Origin: Pseudomonas sp. ATCC PTA-122608
GTDB lineage: Bacteria; Pseudomonadota; Gammaproteobacteria; Pseudomonadales; Pseudomonadaceae
Reading direction: 5' to 3'
NCBI RefSeq assembly: GCF_001952855.1
Contig: NZ_LPNO01000002.1
Span: 254,966-318,965, forward strand
Length of the DNA stretch: 64,000 bases
The notes beneath the pieces are model-generated. The model made no database searches, had not been told where the DNA came from, and saw only the letters and a list, made by a program, of their open reading frames with translations. The translations under genes were made by a program, and so were the position numbers. Shown one piece after another: positions 26,512 through 36,170 of this stretch (its first letter is position 1; the number at the start of each line of letters is the position of its first letter).

Positions 26512-27753
26512 ATGGAACAGTCTCTCAAACATTTGCGCTATCCCTTGGCCATTTTGGCCGTGATGGTGATGAGCGCCTGCGGCAAAGCGCCGGAACAAGC
26601 AGCCGCCATGCCACCCAGCCATGTCAGCGTGGCCAAGGTGCTGGAACAACCGGTCAACGAGTGGGACGAATTCACCGGCCGCCTCGAAGCGCCGGAAACC
26701 GTACAGATCCGTCCGCGCGTGTCGGGCCAGATCGATCAGGTAGCCTTCACCGAAGGCGCGCTGGTCAAGAAAGGCGACCTGCTGTTCCAGATCGACCCAC
26801 GCCCATTCCAGGCTGAAGTGCGCCGCCTCGAAGCCCAACTGCAGCAAACCAAAGCTGCTGCCTCCCGCAGTGATAACGAAGCCCAGCGCGGCGAACGCCT
26901 GCGCCAGAGCAATGCGATCTCCGCCGAACTGGCCGACTCGCGCACCACCGCCGCCCAGGAAGCCCGCGCCGCCGTCGCCGGGATCCAGGCGCAGTTGGAC
27001 CTGGCCAAGTTGAACCTGAGTTTCACCCGCGTGACTTCGCCCATCAGCGGCCGTGTCAGCCGTGCCGAAATCACCGCCGGCAACCTGGTGACCGCCGATG
27101 TCACCGCGCTGACCAGCGTGGTCTCCACCGACAAGGTCTACGCCTACTTTGACGCCGATGAGCGCGTGTACCTCAAGTACACCGAACTCGCGCGCCAGGG
27201 TCGCCGTGGCGCTACCACCCCGGTGTACCTGGGCCTGTCGAATGAAACCGGCAACCCGCACCTGGGCCAGATGAACTTCGTCGACAACCAGGTCAACCCG
27301 GCCACCGGCACCATTCGCGGTCGCGCCGTGTTCGATAACAGCAAGGGCGAATACACCCCTGGCCTGTATGCCCGCTTGAAGCTGGTGGGCAGCGGCACCT
27401 ACTCCGCCGTGCTGATCAGCGACGAAGCCGTGGGCACCGACCTGGGCAAGAAATTCGTACTGGTGATGGACGGCGACAAGCCTGCCTATCGCGCCGTGGA
27501 ACTGGGGCCGAAGATCGAAGGCTTGCGCATTGTGCGCAGCGGCCTGACCAAGGACGACACGATCATCGTCAAGGGCTTGCAGCGCGTTCGCCCGGGATCG
27601 CCGGTTGCTCCGGAAACCATCCCGATGGCCAGCAAGGAAACCCTCGCCGCCTTGGCACAACAACGACAAGCGCTTGAAGCCAGCAACCTGGAGCAAGTGG
27701 CGCCGGATAAAGCCGCGCCCAAGCTCGCCAGTGTCGCGACTCCACGCGGTTAA
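26512..27753 (+). CDS. mexE: RND efflux periplasmic adaptor MexE
   Basis: A 413-residue membrane-fusion lipoprotein. The signal and lipobox are at MVMSAC (Cys near residue 23). A lipoyl segment carries RPRVSGQIDQVAFTEGALVKKGDLLFQIDPRPF, a coiled-coil hairpin carries RRLEAQLQQTKAAA, and a beta-barrel domain follows. It closely resembles P. aeruginosa MexE by my recollection, including SNAISAELADSRTTAAQEARAAVA. I set the start at 26512 (MEQS) by analogy; an ATG at 26503 adds three residues. First gene of mexEF-oprN. Confidence 0.93.
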   Translation: MEQSLKHLRYPLAILAVMVMSACGKAPEQAAAMPPSHVSVAKVLEQPVNEWDEFTGRLEAPETVQIRPRVSGQIDQVAFTEGALVKKGDLLFQIDPRPFQAEVRRLEAQLQQTKAAASRSDNEAQRGERLRQSNAISAELADSRTTAAQEARAAVAGIQAQLDLAKLNLSFTRVTSPISGRVSRAEITAGNLVTADVTALTSVVSTDKVYAYFDADERVYLKYTELARQGRRGATTPVYLGLSNETGNPHLGQMNFVDNQVNPATGTIRGRAVFDNSKGEYTPGLYARLKLVGSGTYSAVLISDEAVGTDLGKKFVLVMDGDKPAYRAVELGPKIEGLRIVRSGLTKDDTIIVKGLQRVRPGSPVAPETIPMASKETLAALAQQRQALEASNLEQVAPDKAAPKLASVATPRG

Positions 27754-27768
27754 GGGATACGACTCAAG

Positions 27769-30700
27769 ATGAATTTTTCCAAGTTCTTCATTTCGCGGCC
27801 GATCTTCGCAGCGGTGTTGTCGCTGTTGATCCTGATCGCCGGCGCGATTTCACTGTTCCAGCTACCCATCAGTGAATACCCGGAAGTGGTGCCGCCGACT
27901 GTAGTGGTACGCGCCAACTTCCCGGGCGCCAACCCCAAGGTCATCGGTGAAACCGTGGCCGCGCCTCTGGAGCAAGCCATCACCGGCGTCGAGAACATGC
28001 TGTACATGTCCTCGCAATCGACCGCCGACGGCAAGCTGACCCTGACCATCACCTTCGCCCTGGGCACCGACCTGGACAACGCGCAGGTGCAGGTCCAGAA
28101 CCGGGTAACCCGGACTCAGCCAAAACTGCCTGAGGAAGTGACACGCATCGGCATCACCGTGGACAAGGCCTCTCCCGACCTGACCATGGTGGTGCACATC
28201 ACCTCCCCCGATCAGCGCTACAACATGCTGTACCTGTCCAACTACGCGATCCTGAATATCAAGGATGAGCTGGCACGGCTGGGCGGCGTGGGCGATGTGC
28301 AGCTGTTCGGCATGGGCGACTACTCCCTGCGGGTGTGGCTCGATCCGAACAAGACCGCCTCGCGCAACCTGACCGCCACTGATGTGGTGACAGCCATTCG
28401 CGAACAGAACCGCCAGGTAGCGGCCGGTGCACTGGGTGCGCAGCCTGCGCCGACTGACACCAGTTTCCAGCTGTCGGTGAATACCCAGGGCCGTCTGGTC
28501 ACTGAGGAAGAGTTCGAGAACATCGTCATTCGTGCCGGTGACAACGGCGAAATCACGCGCCTGAAGGACATCGCGCGGGTTGAGCTGGGTTCCAGCCAAT
28601 ATGCCCTGCGCTCGTTGATCGACAACCAGCCGGCGGTGGCGATTCCGATCTTCCAGCGCCCTGGCTCCAACGCCATCGACATCTCCAATGAAGTGCGCGC
28701 CGAAATGGCGGAGCTGAAAAAGAGCTTCCCGGAAGGCATGGACTACCGAATCGCCTACGACCCGACCGTCTTCGTGCGCGGTTCCATCGAGGCCGTGGTT
28801 CACACCTTGTTCGAAGCACTGATTCTGGTGGTGCTGGTGGTGATCCTGTTCCTGCAAACCTGGCGTGCGTCGATCATTCCGTTGGTGGCGGTGCCGGTTT
28901 CGTTGATCGGTACCTTTGCGGTGATGCACCTGTTTGGCTTCTCGCTCAATGCGCTGTCGCTGTTCGGACTGGTGTTGGCGATTGGTATCGTGGTGGACGA
29001 CGCCATCGTGGTGGTGGAGAACGTCGAGCGGAACATCGAGCTTGGACTGGAACCGTTCCCGGCCACCGAAAAGGCCATGAGCGAAGTGACCGGCCCGATC
29101 ATCGCGACCGCGCTGGTACTGTGTGCGGTGTTCATTCCAGCGGCCTTTATCAGCGGCTTGACCGGGCAGTTCTATAAGCAGTTCGCCTTGACCATTGCGA
29201 TCTCGACGGTAATTTCGGCGTTCAACTCGCTGACCCTGTCGCCCGCACTGGCAGCGGTATTGCTCAAAGGCCACAACGCACCGAAAGACGGCTTCTCCAG
29301 GTTCCTCGACAAGATGCTGGGCGGTTGGTTGTTCAAGCCGTTCAACCGTTTCTTCGAGAAGGCCAGCCATGGTTACGTCGGCACTGTGCGCCGGGTGATT
29401 CGCGGCAGTGGCATCGCGCTGTTCCTGTACGCCGGCCTGATGGTCCTGACCTGGCTGGGCTTTGCCCACACGCCGACCGGTTTCGTACCGGCCCAGGACA
29501 AGCAATACCTGGTGGCCTTCGCGCAATTGCCGGACGCCGCGAGCCTGGATCGCACCGAAGACGTGATCAAGCGCATGTCGGACATTGCGATGAAACAGCC
29601 GGGCGTGGAAAGCGCGATTGCCTTCCCTGGTTTGTCGATCAACGGTTTTACCAACAGCCCGAACAACGGCATCGTGTTCGTGACCTTGAAGCCGTTCGAT
29701 GAGCGTAAAGACCCAAGCCTGTCGGCCGGTGCGATTGCCGGTGCACTGAATGGCAAATACAGCAGCATCCAGGAAGCCTACATGGCGATCTTCCCACCGC
29801 CGCCGGTACAGGGCCTGGGTACGATCGGCGGGTTCCGCCTGCAGGTCGAAGACCGTGGCAACCTGGGTTACGACGAGCTGTACAAAGAAGTGCAGAACAT
29901 CATTACCAAGAGCCGTGGCGTGCCTGAGTTGTTCGGCCTGTTCACCAGCTACACGGTCAACGTGCCCCAAGTCGATGCTGCCATCGACCGTGAAAAGGCC
30001 AAGACCCATGGCGTGGCGATCAGTGACATCTTCGACACCCTGCAGATCTACCTGGGTTCGTTGTATGCCAACGACTTCAACCGCTTCGGGCGCACCTATC
30101 AGGTCAACGTGCAGGCTGAGCAACAGTTCCGCCAGGATGAAGACCAGATCGGTCAGCTGAAAGTGCGTAACAACAAAGGCGAGATGATTCCCCTGGCGAC
30201 CTTCATCAAGGTCAGCGACACCTCGGGTCCGGACCGCGTGATGCACTACAACGGCTTCATCACCGCCGAGATCAACGGCAACGCCGCACCGGGCTACAGC
30301 TCCGGCCAGGCCCAGGTGGCGATCGAGAAACTGTTGAAAGACGAACTGCCCAACGGCATGACCTACGAGTGGACCGACCTGACCTATCAGCAAATCCTCT
30401 CGGGCAACACTGCGCTGTTCGTGTTCCCGCTCTGCGTACTGCTGGCGTTCCTGGTACTCGCCGCCCAATACGAAAGCTGGAGCCTGCCATTGGCGGTGAT
30501 CCTGATCGTACCGATGACCCTGCTGTCGGCCATCACCGGGGTGATTATCTCTGGCGGCGACAACAACATCTTTACCCAGATCGGCCTGATCGTACTGGTG
30601 GGCCTGGCCTGTAAGAACGCGATTCTGATCGTCGAGTTCGCCAAGGATAAACAGCAGGAAGGCCTCGACCCGCTCGCCGCGGTACTGGAAGCCTGCCGTC

Positions 30701-30948
30701 TGCGTCTGCGGCCGATCCTGATGACCTCGTTCGCCTTCATCATGGGTGTGGTGCCTCTGGTGTTGTCCAGCGGTGCCGGTGCCGAGATGCGTCATGCCAT
30801 GGGTGTGGCGGTGTTCTCCGGGATGATCGGCGTGACCTTCTTCGGTCTGCTGCTGACCCCAGTGTTCTATGTACTGATCCGCCGGTTTGTTGAACGCGGT
30901 GAGGCGCGCAAAGCGGCCAAGGCCTTGAAGCTGGAGACACAGCAATGA
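27769..30948 (+). CDS. mexF: RND efflux inner-membrane transporter MexF
   Basis: A 1059-residue HAE1-family RND pump. N-terminal helix MNFSKFFISRPIFAAVLSLL, two large periplasmic loops, and TM4 with LVLAIGIVVDDAIVVVENVERN carrying the proton-relay Asp pair. The C-terminal repeat ends in LLLTPVFYVLIRRF. Length is normal for MexF. The pump typically exports chloramphenicol, fluoroquinolones and quinolone signal precursors; specificity here is inferred from the family. It lies 15 bases after mexE and overlaps oprN by four bases. Confidence 0.95.
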   Translation: MNFSKFFISRPIFAAVLSLLILIAGAISLFQLPISEYPEVVPPTVVVRANFPGANPKVIGETVAAPLEQAITGVENMLYMSSQSTADGKLTLTITFALGTDLDNAQVQVQNRVTRTQPKLPEEVTRIGITVDKASPDLTMVVHITSPDQRYNMLYLSNYAILNIKDELARLGGVGDVQLFGMGDYSLRVWLDPNKTASRNLTATDVVTAIREQNRQVAAGALGAQPAPTDTSFQLSVNTQGRLVTEEEFENIVIRAGDNGEITRLKDIARVELGSSQYALRSLIDNQPAVAIPIFQRPGSNAIDISNEVRAEMAELKKSFPEGMDYRIAYDPTVFVRGSIEAVVHTLFEALILVVLVVILFLQTWRASIIPLVAVPVSLIGTFAVMHLFGFSLNALSLFGLVLAIGIVVDDAIVVVENVERNIELGLEPFPATEKAMSEVTGPIIATALVLCAVFIPAAFISGLTGQFYKQFALTIAISTVISAFNSLTLSPALAAVLLKGHNAPKDGFSRFLDKMLGGWLFKPFNRFFEKASHGYVGTVRRVIRGSGIALFLYAGLMVLTWLGFAHTPTGFVPAQDKQYLVAFAQLPDAASLDRTEDVIKRMSDIAMKQPGVESAIAFPGLSINGFTNSPNNGIVFVTLKPFDERKDPSLSAGAIAGALNGKYSSIQEAYMAIFPPPPVQGLGTIGGFRLQVEDRGNLGYDELYKEVQNIITKSRGVPELFGLFTSYTVNVPQVDAAIDREKAKTHGVAISDIFDTLQIYLGSLYANDFNRFGRTYQVNVQAEQQFRQDEDQIGQLKVRNNKGEMIPLATFIKVSDTSGPDRVMHYNGFITAEINGNAAPGYSSGQAQVAIEKLLKDELPNGMTYEWTDLTYQQILSGNTALFVFPLCVLLAFLVLAAQYESWSLPLAVILIVPMTLLSAITGVIISGGDNNIFTQIGLIVLVGLACKNAILIVEFAKDKQQEGLDPLAAVLEACRLRLRPILMTSFAFIMGVVPLVLSSGAGAEMRHAMGVAVFSGMIGVTFFGLLLTPVFYVLIRRFVERGEARKAAKALKLETQQ

Positions 30949-32360
30949 GCGTGAAAGTATTTTTGCCGAGCTTGCTGGTACTGGCGCTGAGCGCCTGTGC
31001 CGTGGGCCCGGACTATAAAACCCAGCCACTGGAGGCGGCCAACGTAACGGCCGCCGCCGACGCCAAGCAGTACGACCACGCGAAGTTCGAAGGCATCTGG
31101 TGGCAGCAGTTCGAGGACCCGACCCTTAACCAGTTGGTGACTCAGTCCCTGAACGGTAACCGTGACCTGCGGGTGGCATTTGCCCGCCTGCGGGCGGCCC
31201 GGGCGATTCGTGATGACGCGGCCAATGACGTGATGCCGGTGATCACCAGCCGCGCCAGCAGCGACGTGGGCAAAGGCCAGATTCCGGGCCAGACCACCAA
31301 ACGCGTCAACAGTGAGCGTTATGACCTGGGCCTGGACATGGCCTGGGAAGTGGACTTGTTCGGGCGCATCCGCCGCAACCTCGAGGCCAGCGACGCTGAC
31401 CAACAGGTTGCCGAGGCCGACCTGTATCAACTGCAAGTCACGATGATTGCCGAGCTGGTGGATGCTTACGGTCAACTGCGAGGCGCGCAACTGCGTGAGA
31501 AGATCGCGGTGGCCAACCTGAAGAATCAGGAGGATTCGCGCGGCATTACGGTCAGCCTGCGGGATGCCGGTGTGGGCGATCAGCTCGATGTAGTGCGTGC
31601 CGATGCGCGGCTGGCGGCTGTAGAAGCCAGTGTGCCGCAACTGCAGGCCGAGGAAGTTCGCGAGCGTAATCGCATCGCTACCCTGCTCGGTGAGCGTCCG
31701 GACAAGTTGAGCGTGGATTTGAGCCCGAAAGATTTGCCGGCGATTGCCAAGGCGTTGCCGATTGGTGATCCGGGGCAACTGTTGCAGCGTCGTCCGGACA
31801 TTCTCAGTGCCGAGCGTAAGTTGGCAGCCGCCACGGCGCGGATTGGGGTGGCCAAGGCTGATCTGTTTCCGCGGGTGAGCCTCAGTGGGTTCCTCGGGTT
31901 TACCGCTGGGCGGGGTTCGCAGATTGGGTCGGCGGCGGCGAATGCCTGGTCGCTGGGTCCGAGCATTACCTGGGCGGCGTTTGACTTGGGTAGCGTGCGG
32001 GCGCGGTTGCGCGGCGCGGATGCCGAGGCGGATGGCGCTCTGGCGAGCTATGAACAGCAGGTGTTGCTGGCGCTGGAAGAATCGGAAAATGCCTTCAGTG
32101 ATTACGGTAAACGCCAGCAGCGGTTGGTTTCGCTGATTCGTCAGAGTGAGTCGAGCCGGGCTGCTGCGGATCTGGCGGAGATTCGTTACCGCGAAGGGAC
32201 GGTGGATTTCCTGGTGTTGCTGGACGCGCAACGTGAGCGTTTGGCTGCCGAGGATTCGCAGGCTCAGGCCGAGGTGGATCTGTATCGTGGGATTGTCGCG
32301 ATTTACAAGGCGTTGGGGGGTGGGTGGCAGCCGAGTACCACCATCGCCAGTGCCAAGTGA
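30945..32360 (+). CDS. oprN: Outer-membrane efflux channel OprN
   Basis: A 471-residue TolC-like (OEP/NodT family) lipoprotein. The lipobox is LSAC with Cys near residue 18, followed by AVGPDYKTQPLE, the standard beginning. Two OEP repeats follow, with DLGLDMAWEVDLFGRIRRNLEASDAD and GLGDQ-like DAGVGDQLDVVRADARLA helices. It forms the outer-membrane part of the MexEF pump. Its ATG overlaps the mexF stop (ATGA). A terminator lies at 32407-32442. Confidence 0.93.
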   Translation: MSVKVFLPSLLVLALSACAVGPDYKTQPLEAANVTAAADAKQYDHAKFEGIWWQQFEDPTLNQLVTQSLNGNRDLRVAFARLRAARAIRDDAANDVMPVITSRASSDVGKGQIPGQTTKRVNSERYDLGLDMAWEVDLFGRIRRNLEASDADQQVAEADLYQLQVTMIAELVDAYGQLRGAQLREKIAVANLKNQEDSRGITVSLRDAGVGDQLDVVRADARLAAVEASVPQLQAEEVRERNRIATLLGERPDKLSVDLSPKDLPAIAKALPIGDPGQLLQRRPDILSAERKLAAATARIGVAKADLFPRVSLSGFLGFTAGRGSQIGSAAANAWSLGPSITWAAFDLGSVRARLRGADAEADGALASYEQQVLLALEESENAFSDYGKRQQRLVSLIRQSESSRAAADLAEIRYREGTVDFLVLLDAQRERLAAEDSQAQAEVDLYRGIVAIYKALGGGWQPSTTIASAK

Positions 32361-32406
32361 TGTGATTTAAAGAGCTCCTTTGGTTGGTCGCATCCAGCCA
32401 ATTTTT

Positions 32407-32442
32407 AGCCCCGTGCCGTCATTCGGTCGCGGGGCTTTTTTT
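32407..32442 (+). terminator. Rho-independent terminator of mexEF-oprN
   Basis: AGCCCCG (32407-32413) pairs with CGGGGCT (32430-32436), followed by seven T. Confidence 0.88.
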
Positions 32443-32454
32443 GGGCTGAGGTTT

Positions 32455-32785
32455 TGTGTGTATATCCGTTATTTGGGTGATGGCTGATATGGGTTCCGCT
32501 CTTACAGCGGCTCACTTTTGAACAGCGCAAAAGTAAGCAAAACGCTCTTGCCCCACCACTCGGCACCTCGCTTAGGCTCGGTGTGCCCTCACTCCGGCTT
32601 TGGACCGTGGGCCGCCGCGATGGGCCATCCTTGGCCCAGCACGGCTAACCCGGCGTCCTGCCGGGTTACCCACGCTCCAAAGCCTGCGTTCGGCCAGCGT
32701 GGTTTAACGGGGCGCCTAAGATCAAGATCAAAAGCAAGAGCACAGCGGCCTACCGGCCGGCTTGAGTGTGGAAGAGCAAAATCAG
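32455..32785 (+). repeat. Dispersed ~320-bp Pseudomonas repeat, copy A
   Basis: This gene-free block is nearly the same as 54286-54620 and the reverse complement of 55499-56025. Shared landmarks are TCCGCTCTTACAGCGG, GTAAGCAAAACGCTCTTG, CCCACCACTCGG, a GTGGGCCGCCGCGATGG stretch and TTTAACGGGGCGCCTAAGATC. It has internal inverted parts such as the CCGGC..GCCGG pairs. Here the MITE target CTCTTACAG (32499-32507) is uninterrupted. Short ORFs in it are not believed to be genes. Confidence 0.85.
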
Positions 32786-32808
32786 AAACTAAAGCGGGCA
32801 CGGTCAAA

Positions 32809-32909
32809 TGTGGGAGCGGGCTTGCTCGCGAAGGTCGTTAACGATGACGCTGGCATTCTGGATGAACGCGGCGCCCTCAAGTTTTTCGCGAGCAAGCTCG
32901 CTCCTACAG
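32809..32909. repeat. REP doublet (REPIN) 1
   Basis: A REP core, GGGAGCGGGCTTGCTCGCGA, and its inverted partner TCGCGAGCAAGCTCGCTCC flank about 60 bases and fold into a long hairpin. The right arm provides the TAG stop of the AraC-type gene at 32904. Confidence 0.9.
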
Positions 32910-33926
32910 GTTCGGCGTTTCGTTAAGTATCAGGCTGCGATAGTGCCCGGGGTTGGAGCCCGACCACTTGCGGAAGGCTTTGTAGAACGAGCTGGCATCG
33001 GCAAACCCCAGGCGGGTGGCGATTTCGGTAAAGCTGATGTCGGAGTCCGCCAACCACACGATCGCCAGTTCTTTGCGCACGCTGTCCTTGAGACCTTGGT
33101 AGGTCTGCCCTTCTTCCGCCAGGCGCCGGCGCAGGGTGGAGGCGGAGATGCACAGCGACGCGGCCAGGCCTTCGGTTTCCGGCCAGGTATCGGCGGGCAT
33201 TTGCCGAAGGTCAGTCTTGATGCGGGTGGCGAGGCTGTCGGGGTCGCGGTATTTGACGAGGATGTTGGCGGGGGCATGGGCCAGGAAGCGCTTGAGTTCT
33301 TCCGGGCTGCGTTTGATTGGCAGGTCGAGGCAGTCGGCGGAGAAAATCATTCGGGTGCGCGGCCGGTCGAAGCGCAGGTTGTCGGAGAACATCACTTGGT
33401 AGTCGTCGCAGAAGTCTGGCTGCGGGCAGCGCAGTTCGATCGCCAGGATCGGGATGCGCCGCCCCGCCAGCCAGCAGGCGACGCCGTGGACGATCATCCA
33501 GTAGGCGAAGTAGGTGAAGGCTCGCTTGGGTTCAGGCTCCGGTTCCAACAGTACGATTTCCGCCAGGCTCTGCTGGTGCACCAGTTGCGCCGGCATGCGC
33601 TCGAACATCAGCGACAGGAAGCCCAGGCCGGTTTCCAGCGCGGTGGCCAGGGTCGGTTGGGCCATCGAGGCGCGGCACAGGAATTCCAGGCTGCCGGATT
33701 TGAGCTTGCGCGGGTCCATGCCGAAAAATTCGTCGTCCATCCGCCGTGCCAGCAGGCGCCATAAACGCGCGTAAGCCGTTGCCGGGACGCGTGCGGTTGG
33801 CTGGCCGAGCAGCGCGGGATCGATTCCGACTTTATTCAATACTTCATCGGTCGCCGCACCCGGCGCGCAGCTCTGCAACAGGGCTTCGCGGACCAGTTGG
33901 ATGGAAATGGTGTCTTTTTCCGACAT
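32904..33926 (-). CDS. AraC-family regulator with arabinose-binding-like domain
   Basis: A 340-residue regulator. Residues 20-210 form the arabinose-binding/OruR-like N-terminal domain (AYARLWRLLARRMDDEFFGM). The C-terminal HTH-18 has LCISASTLRRRLAEEGQTYQGLKDSVRKEL and ISFTEIATRLGFADASSFYKAFRKWSGSNPGHYR. Its stop codon TAG is part of a REP element (CTCCTACAG, plus strand), so the last residues SLILNETPNL abut the repeat. It lies between the repeat block and the efeU promoter; the target genes are unknown. Confidence 0.88.
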   Translation of the reverse strand: MSEKDTISIQLVREALLQSCAPGAATDEVLNKVGIDPALLGQPTARVPATAYARLWRLLARRMDDEFFGMDPRKLKSGSLEFLCRASMAQPTLATALETGLGFLSLMFERMPAQLVHQQSLAEIVLLEPEPEPKRAFTYFAYWMIVHGVACWLAGRRIPILAIELRCPQPDFCDDYQVMFSDNLRFDRPRTRMIFSADCLDLPIKRSPEELKRFLAHAPANILVKYRDPDSLATRIKTDLRQMPADTWPETEGLAASLCISASTLRRRLAEEGQTYQGLKDSVRKELAIVWLADSDISFTEIATRLGFADASSFYKAFRKWSGSNPGHYRSLILNETPNL

Positions 33927-34035
33927 GGGGAATGGAGCGATCCGGTGGCTTGGGCAATGCCGCGCATTCTAGTGGGGGTTGCGGTTTGCCACCACCGTTC
34001 AGTCAAGGTTCAGTAAAGGTCAAGATTCACTGTTT

Positions 34036-34054
34036 AGTAATGAGTATCATTATG
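34036..34054 (+). promoter_or_regulatory. Fur box upstream of efeU
   Basis: AGTAATGAGTATCATTATG matches the 19-bp Fur consensus at 14 positions, including both halves TAATGA and ATCATTAT. It sits 41 bases before the efeU start. Confidence 0.8.
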
Positions 34055-34094
34055 TTACAACTTAGCTTCCTATCTAGTGACGATTCGGTGCCGA

Positions 34095-34943
34095 ATGCTT
34101 GTTCCTTTTTTAATCATGCTGCGCGAAGGCATAGAAGCCGCCTTGATCGTTGGCATTATTGCCAGCTACCTCAAGCAAACTGGCCGTGGCCAGTACATGC
34201 CCGCAGTGTGGATCGGCGTATTTCTGGCAGCAGCCCTGGCACTGCTGGTCGGCGGTGGCCTGGAACTGGTGAGTGCCGAATTCCCGCAGAAACAACAGGA
34301 ACTGTTCGAAGGCCTCGTCGGCCTGGTGGCCGTGGGCATTCTCAGCTCCATGGTGTTCTGGATGCGCAAGGTGGCGCGCTCCATCAAGCATTCCCTGCAT
34401 GAATCCCTCGATCATGCCCTCGCCGGCTCCAAACACCAGGTCACGGCGCTGATCGCCATGGTGTTTTTTGCCGTGGCCCGTGAAGGTCTCGAAACCGTGT
34501 TCTTCCTGCTGGCCGTGTTCCAGCAAAGCGAAGGCCCGGGCGCGCCGATTGGCGCCCTGCTCGGCCTGATCCTGGCGATCATCGTCGGCTTCCTGATCTA
34601 CACCGGCAGCATGCGCCTGAACCTCGGCGCATTCTTCCGCTGGACCGGCCTGTTTATCCTGGTGGTCGCCGCCGGCATCCTCGCCAACTCGGTACAAGCC
34701 CTGCACGAAGCCGGGGTGTGGAACCACCTGCAAACCGTCTTGTTCGATTTCAGCGCGACGCTGCCGATGGATGGCCCGCTGGGCTCGGTGCTGGCCGGCA
34801 TGTTCGGCTATCAGGACGCCCCGACCATCAGCACCCTCGGCGCCTACCTGATTTACCTGGTGGTGGCCCTGGTGATGTTCTTCCTGCCCGCGCCGCCGAG
34901 CAAGCCGGCTACCCGCACAACTTCTTCCGTTTCCAGCCAGTAA
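34095..34943 (+). CDS. efeU: Ferrous iron permease EfeU (FTR1 family)
   Basis: A 282-residue, seven-TM permease of the FTR1/OFeT family. The two REGLE-type iron motifs are MLREGIEAAL near residue 13 and AREGLETVFF near 140. It carries iron across the inner membrane, fed by EfeO and EfeB. The start at 34095 has a poor ribosome site, but an upstream GTG at 34077 is not better. A Fur box precedes it. It is first of efeU-efeO-efeB-efeM-like, with small gaps. Confidence 0.93.
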   Translation: MLVPFLIMLREGIEAALIVGIIASYLKQTGRGQYMPAVWIGVFLAAALALLVGGGLELVSAEFPQKQQELFEGLVGLVAVGILSSMVFWMRKVARSIKHSLHESLDHALAGSKHQVTALIAMVFFAVAREGLETVFFLLAVFQQSEGPGAPIGALLGLILAIIVGFLIYTGSMRLNLGAFFRWTGLFILVVAAGILANSVQALHEAGVWNHLQTVLFDFSATLPMDGPLGSVLAGMFGYQDAPTISTLGAYLIYLVVALVMFFLPAPPSKPATRTTSSVSSQ

Positions 34944-34953
34944 GGACCGCCTC

Positions 34954-36156
34954 TTGTCCAACCCAACCCCTCAACCGGCTCCGCCGTCCCGCGCCTTGCG
35001 CTGGGCGGTGGGCGGCTCGGTGGTCGTGATGATCGCCGCCGGTGGCCTGTTCTACTACGCCTCGCAACTGGCCGCCTCCAAGCGCCAGGCCAACCACAAT
35101 GAAATTGCCGTCACCATCCACGCCCACAGCTGCGAGCCGAATGCGCTGACAGTGCCGGCAGGACGCGCCAGTTTCCGCATCATCAACCGCTCGGACCGTG
35201 CCGTGGAGTGGGAAATCCTCGACGGCGTGCTGGTGGTCGAAGAGCGCGAAAATATCGCCCCGGGCCTGAGCCAGGTGATCAACGCCAACCTGCTGCCCGG
35301 CGACTACCAGATCACCTGCGGCCTGCTGAGCAACCCGCGTGGCACCTTGAAGGTGACACCGACTGCCGAGTCGGACGCCCAAGCCAAGGCCAAGCCGTCT
35401 ATGGTGGCGTTTATCGGCCCGCTGTCGGAGTTCCGCGTGTACCTGAGCAGTCAGGGCGGCGCGCTGGTCAAGGCCGTTACGGCACTTGACCAGGCCATCG
35501 AAGCCGGCGACCTCGCCCAGGCCCAGGCACTTTACGTACCGGCCCGCGAGGCCTACCAGCGTCTGGCCCCGGCCTCCCAACGCCTGGCGGAACTGGACAA
35601 CGCGATCAACGCCCGCGCCGACTACTTTGAAAAGCGCGAGCAGGACCCGGCCTTCAGCGGCTTCCACCGTCTCGAATACGGCCTGTTCCAGCAACGCAAT
35701 CTCGATGGCCTGGCGCCGATTGCCCAGCGCCTGGTCACCGACGTCACCAGCCTCAAGCAACAGCTGCTGGCCCAGTCGCTGCCGCCGGAGCAACTGGTGA
35801 GCATCGTGGTGCGCAACCTCAACAGCCTGGCTGACGTACGCGCCGCCAGCGGCGAGGAAGAGCGCTACAGCCATACCGATCTCAACGGCTTCGCCGCCAA
35901 CCTGGATGCCGCCCGCAAAGTGGTGGACCTGATGCGCCCGCTGTTGACCAAATCTGCCGCGCAATTGCTGCCGGGGATCGACAGCGCGATCAGCGCCCTC
36001 GACGCCGAACTCAACGGTTTGAAAGTCGATGGCCGCTACGCCACGTATGACAGCGTTACCGCCGATCAGCGCAAGCAGATCGCCGACAAGGCCAAGGCTC
36101 TGGCCGTTGCACTCGATGGAATCGACCCCGCCCTTGGCCTTTCCGGCCTGAAGTGA
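34954..36156 (+). CDS. efeO: EfeO, iron uptake cupredoxin/imelysin protein
   Basis: A 400-residue periplasmic protein with an N-terminal TM/signal anchor (WAVGGSVVVMIAAGGLFYYA). A cupredoxin domain follows, with metal ligands such as HSCEPNALTVPAG and QITCGLL. The imelysin/M75 domain has the GxHxxE motif in FSGFHRLEYGLF and the conserved EERYSHTDLNGFAANLDAAR. The start is TTG at 34954, with AAGGA upstream. It overlaps the efeB GTG start candidate. It delivers iron to EfeU. Confidence 0.92.
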   Translation: MSNPTPQPAPPSRALRWAVGGSVVVMIAAGGLFYYASQLAASKRQANHNEIAVTIHAHSCEPNALTVPAGRASFRIINRSDRAVEWEILDGVLVVEERENIAPGLSQVINANLLPGDYQITCGLLSNPRGTLKVTPTAESDAQAKAKPSMVAFIGPLSEFRVYLSSQGGALVKAVTALDQAIEAGDLAQAQALYVPAREAYQRLAPASQRLAELDNAINARADYFEKREQDPAFSGFHRLEYGLFQQRNLDGLAPIAQRLVTDVTSLKQQLLAQSLPPEQLVSIVVRNLNSLADVRAASGEEERYSHTDLNGFAANLDAARKVVDLMRPLLTKSAAQLLPGIDSAISALDAELNGLKVDGRYATYDSVTADQRKQIADKAKALAVALDGIDPALGLSGLK

Positions 36157-36170
36157 AGACGACCGTAGAC

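Noticed and set aside
27862..31029. Very long open frame antisense to mexF
   Set aside because: It mirrors the high-GC mexF gene, whose motifs and length are clear. The antisense protein is rich in His, Arg and Gln with no family features. Similar antisense frames over benK, mexE, efeB and ybiT were dropped for the same reason.
32518..32841. Short reading frames in the dispersed repeat (copies A to C)
   Set aside because: The same frames recur in each copy of a non-coding repeat, and copy C is broken by an insertion.
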